A stretch of 64,000 bases of DNA, from positions 459,182 through 523,181 of the forward strand of contig NZ_CANNDQ010000002.1 of the NCBI RefSeq assembly GCF_947503375.1, in the 5' to 3' direction. The translations under genes and the position numbers were made by a program. The notes under the pieces were generated by a model. That model searched no databases and had not been told where the DNA came from. It saw only the letters and a program-made list of their open reading frames with translations. This document shows, piece after piece, positions 63,209 through 64,000 of the stretch (position 1 is the first letter of the stretch; each line of letters opens with the position of its first letter). Origin of the DNA: an uncultured Psychroserpens sp. GTDB lineage: Bacteria > Bacteroidota > Bacteroidia > Flavobacteriales > Flavobacteriaceae.

Positions 63209-63245
63209 TTTGATTGATTTACGTATCTTAATGTAATCAATCAAA
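63209..63245 (+). promoter_or_regulatory. Inverted repeat upstream of the Crp/Fnr gene
   Basis: TTTGATTGATT (63209-63219), 15-base spacer, AATCAATCAAA (63235-63245): perfect 11-base arms ending eight bases before the ATG. A likely binding site for the regulator itself or a hairpin in its leader. The sequence differs from the E. coli Crp (TGTGA) and Fnr (TTGAT-ATCAA) sites, although TTGAT/ATCAA lies inside each arm in the order of a half-site pair. Confidence 0.55.
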
Positions 63246-63253
63246 GGTGAAAC

Positions 63254-63838
63254 ATGCGCACCGACAATTCTAAAATAAAAGAAATCTTCAAAGATCTTTC
63301 TTTTTCAAATGAAGAGATAAAGATCATTGAATCCGTATTCTTTAAAACTACCTATAAAAAAGGAACCATAATACTAAGTGCTGGTGATATCGTAGATAAA
63401 CAATATTACATTTTAGAAGGTTGTTTACGATCATATCACATTGATGCTCACGGAAAAGAACACACTGTTCAATTTGGTGTTAAAGATTGGTGGATAAGTG
63501 ATTATACTGCTTTTTTTTCTACCTCAAAAGCCATTATGAATATTGAAGTACTTCAAAATGCAGTTTTATACAAACTTTCCAAAGAGCATAAAGAGTATTT
63601 ATATGCACAAATTCCTCGAATCGAAACATTTTTTAGAATAAAATTAGAGAGAGCTTTTGCTGCTTTCCAAAAACGAATTTTAGCCAATATATCTCAAACC
63701 GCAACAGAGCGCTACCTCAATTTTATAAATACCTATCCGACGCTTCAAAAAAGCATTAAAAATTATCACATTGCATCTTACTTAGGCATTACTACAGAAA
63801 GTTTAAGTAGAATTAGAAAAGAATTATCCCTTAATTGA
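63254..63838 (+). CDS. Crp/Fnr-family transcriptional regulator
   Basis: 194 residues. Cyclic-nucleotide-binding-like beta-roll about 25-115 (KGTIILSAGDIVDKQYYILEGCLRSYHID), dimerisation helix, and a short C-terminal helix-turn-helix (YHIASYLGITTESLSRIRKELSLN). It has no cysteine cluster of the Fnr type. Such short regulators are common in Bacteroidota and their effectors are mostly unknown. The gene follows htpG but has its own leader with a perfect inverted repeat. Confidence 0.9.
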   Translation: MRTDNSKIKEIFKDLSFSNEEIKIIESVFFKTTYKKGTIILSAGDIVDKQYYILEGCLRSYHIDAHGKEHTVQFGVKDWWISDYTAFFSTSKAIMNIEVLQNAVLYKLSKEHKEYLYAQIPRIETFFRIKLERAFAAFQKRILANISQTATERYLNFINTYPTLQKSIKNYHIASYLGITTESLSRIRKELSLN

Positions 63839-63880
63839 AATTTCTTAACATACATCAATTTTTTAAAGGCTTGATAGTCA

Positions 63881-63888
63881 TAAATTTG
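63881..63888 (+). promoter_or_regulatory. Putative -7 element before the small terminator unit
   Basis: TAAATTTG matches TAnnTTTG perfectly. With the terminator at 63942-63975 it would define a transcript of about 80 bases with no open frame. No -33 TTTG is present at the expected spacing. Confidence 0.45.
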
Positions 63889-63927
63889 CACATCCTCATA
63901 AAGATAATTGACCTTTGTAATCCCTAA

Positions 63928-63938
63928 TGATTAATAGC
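63928..63938 (+). repeat. TGATTAATAGC motif, copy 4
   Basis: Exact 11-mer, ending three bases before the terminator stem at 63942. Confidence 0.7.
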
Positions 63939-63941
63939 TAA

Positions 63942-63975
63942 AAAAGCACAAGTATTTAACTTGTGCTTTTTTTTT
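63942..63975 (+). terminator. Intrinsic terminator near the right edge
   Basis: Twelve-pair stem AAAAGCACAAGT (63942-63953) with ACTTGTGCTTTT (63959-63970), loop ATTTA, and a nine-T run. Confidence 0.92.
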
Positions 63976-64000
63976 ATTCTCAATCCCCATCATCACTAGT

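Larger units (their letters stand above)
63895..63975 (+). ncRNA. Candidate small RNA ending in a TGATTAATAGC-terminator module
   Basis: Bounded by the -7 box at 63881-63888 and the terminator. It contains no coding frame of note, and its 3' part is TGATTAATAGC (63928-63938), a 3-base gap, and a hairpin. It could equally be the 3' untranslated end of the Crp/Fnr mRNA or the leader of a gene beyond the window edge. Confidence 0.35.

Overview
The window looks like a chromosomal segment of a marine-type member of the family Flavobacteriaceae (phylum Bacteroidota). The reasons are an AT-rich composition, promoters of the Bacteroidota type (-7 TAnnTTTG, sometimes with -33 TTTG), a protein with a C-terminal type IX secretion sorting domain, a bacillithiol synthase (BshA), the small protein DUF4295 linked to rpmB-rpmG, and the family's usual envelope proteins. 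I see no rRNA, tRNA, CRISPR array, insertion sequence, integrase or phage gene. Nearly all of it is ordinary core-genome sequence; the interesting material lies in the intergenic DNA.

Layout. 1-3242: a truncated secreted protein and a class A penicillin-binding protein. 3358-8907: a small membrane protein, a nitroreductase, then a leftward group of thiol-redox genes (DsbD-like, two rhodaneses, a redoxin and a TlpA-like lipoprotein). 8984-10137: a MarR regulator with a palindrome over its start, followed by a YceI protein. 10154-16626: the complete tryptophan operon trpEGDCFBA, preceded by a promoter, a 20-residue leader peptide with three consecutive Trp codons and a strong terminator just before trpE, a full attenuator. 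trmL follows with a 1-base overlap. 17162-24167: esterase, YitT-like membrane protein, DEAD-box helicase with a frameshifted small gene and a VF530 gene behind it, TspO-like protein, acetyltransferase, bshA. 24183-31202: GH3/beta-lactamase fusion, serB, and PH-domain membrane proteins. 31230-39904: Fe-S electron-transfer pair, MCE protein, N-acetylmuramoyl-alanine amidase, LptD-like barrel, rimO. 39979-47961: serine hydrolase, amidase, ftsY, ribosomal protein genes, cinA, Hpt protein, fumarylacetoacetate-hydrolase-like protein, exonuclease. 48191-56426: E2 acyltransferase, glycosyltransferase, recR, a large type IX-secreted protein, sodium/solute symporter, CoA-binding protein. 56610-63838: TonB-type barrel, fabH, a decayed peptidase gene, htpG and a Crp/Fnr regulator.

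How it works together. The trp genes overlap or nearly touch throughout and form one transcription unit that is probably controlled by charged tRNA-Trp through the leader and by feedback on TrpE (LLES motif present). The envelope genes (PBP1a, amidase, MCE protein, LptD-like protein, NagZ/beta-lactamase fusion, T9SS substrate, TonB-type receptor) serve cell wall and outer-membrane upkeep. The thiol genes and bshA suggest extracytoplasmic thiol exchange alongside a bacillithiol pool.

Most notable observations: the trp attenuator; an exact 11-mer, TGATTAATAGC, that occurs four times, each time just upstream of an intrinsic terminator; a 0.6 kb non-coding stretch at 59097-59725 with four terminators and two diverged tandem units that could be small RNAs; and two gene remnants (19187-19402 and 60856-61034) missed by ORF callers with a length cutoff.
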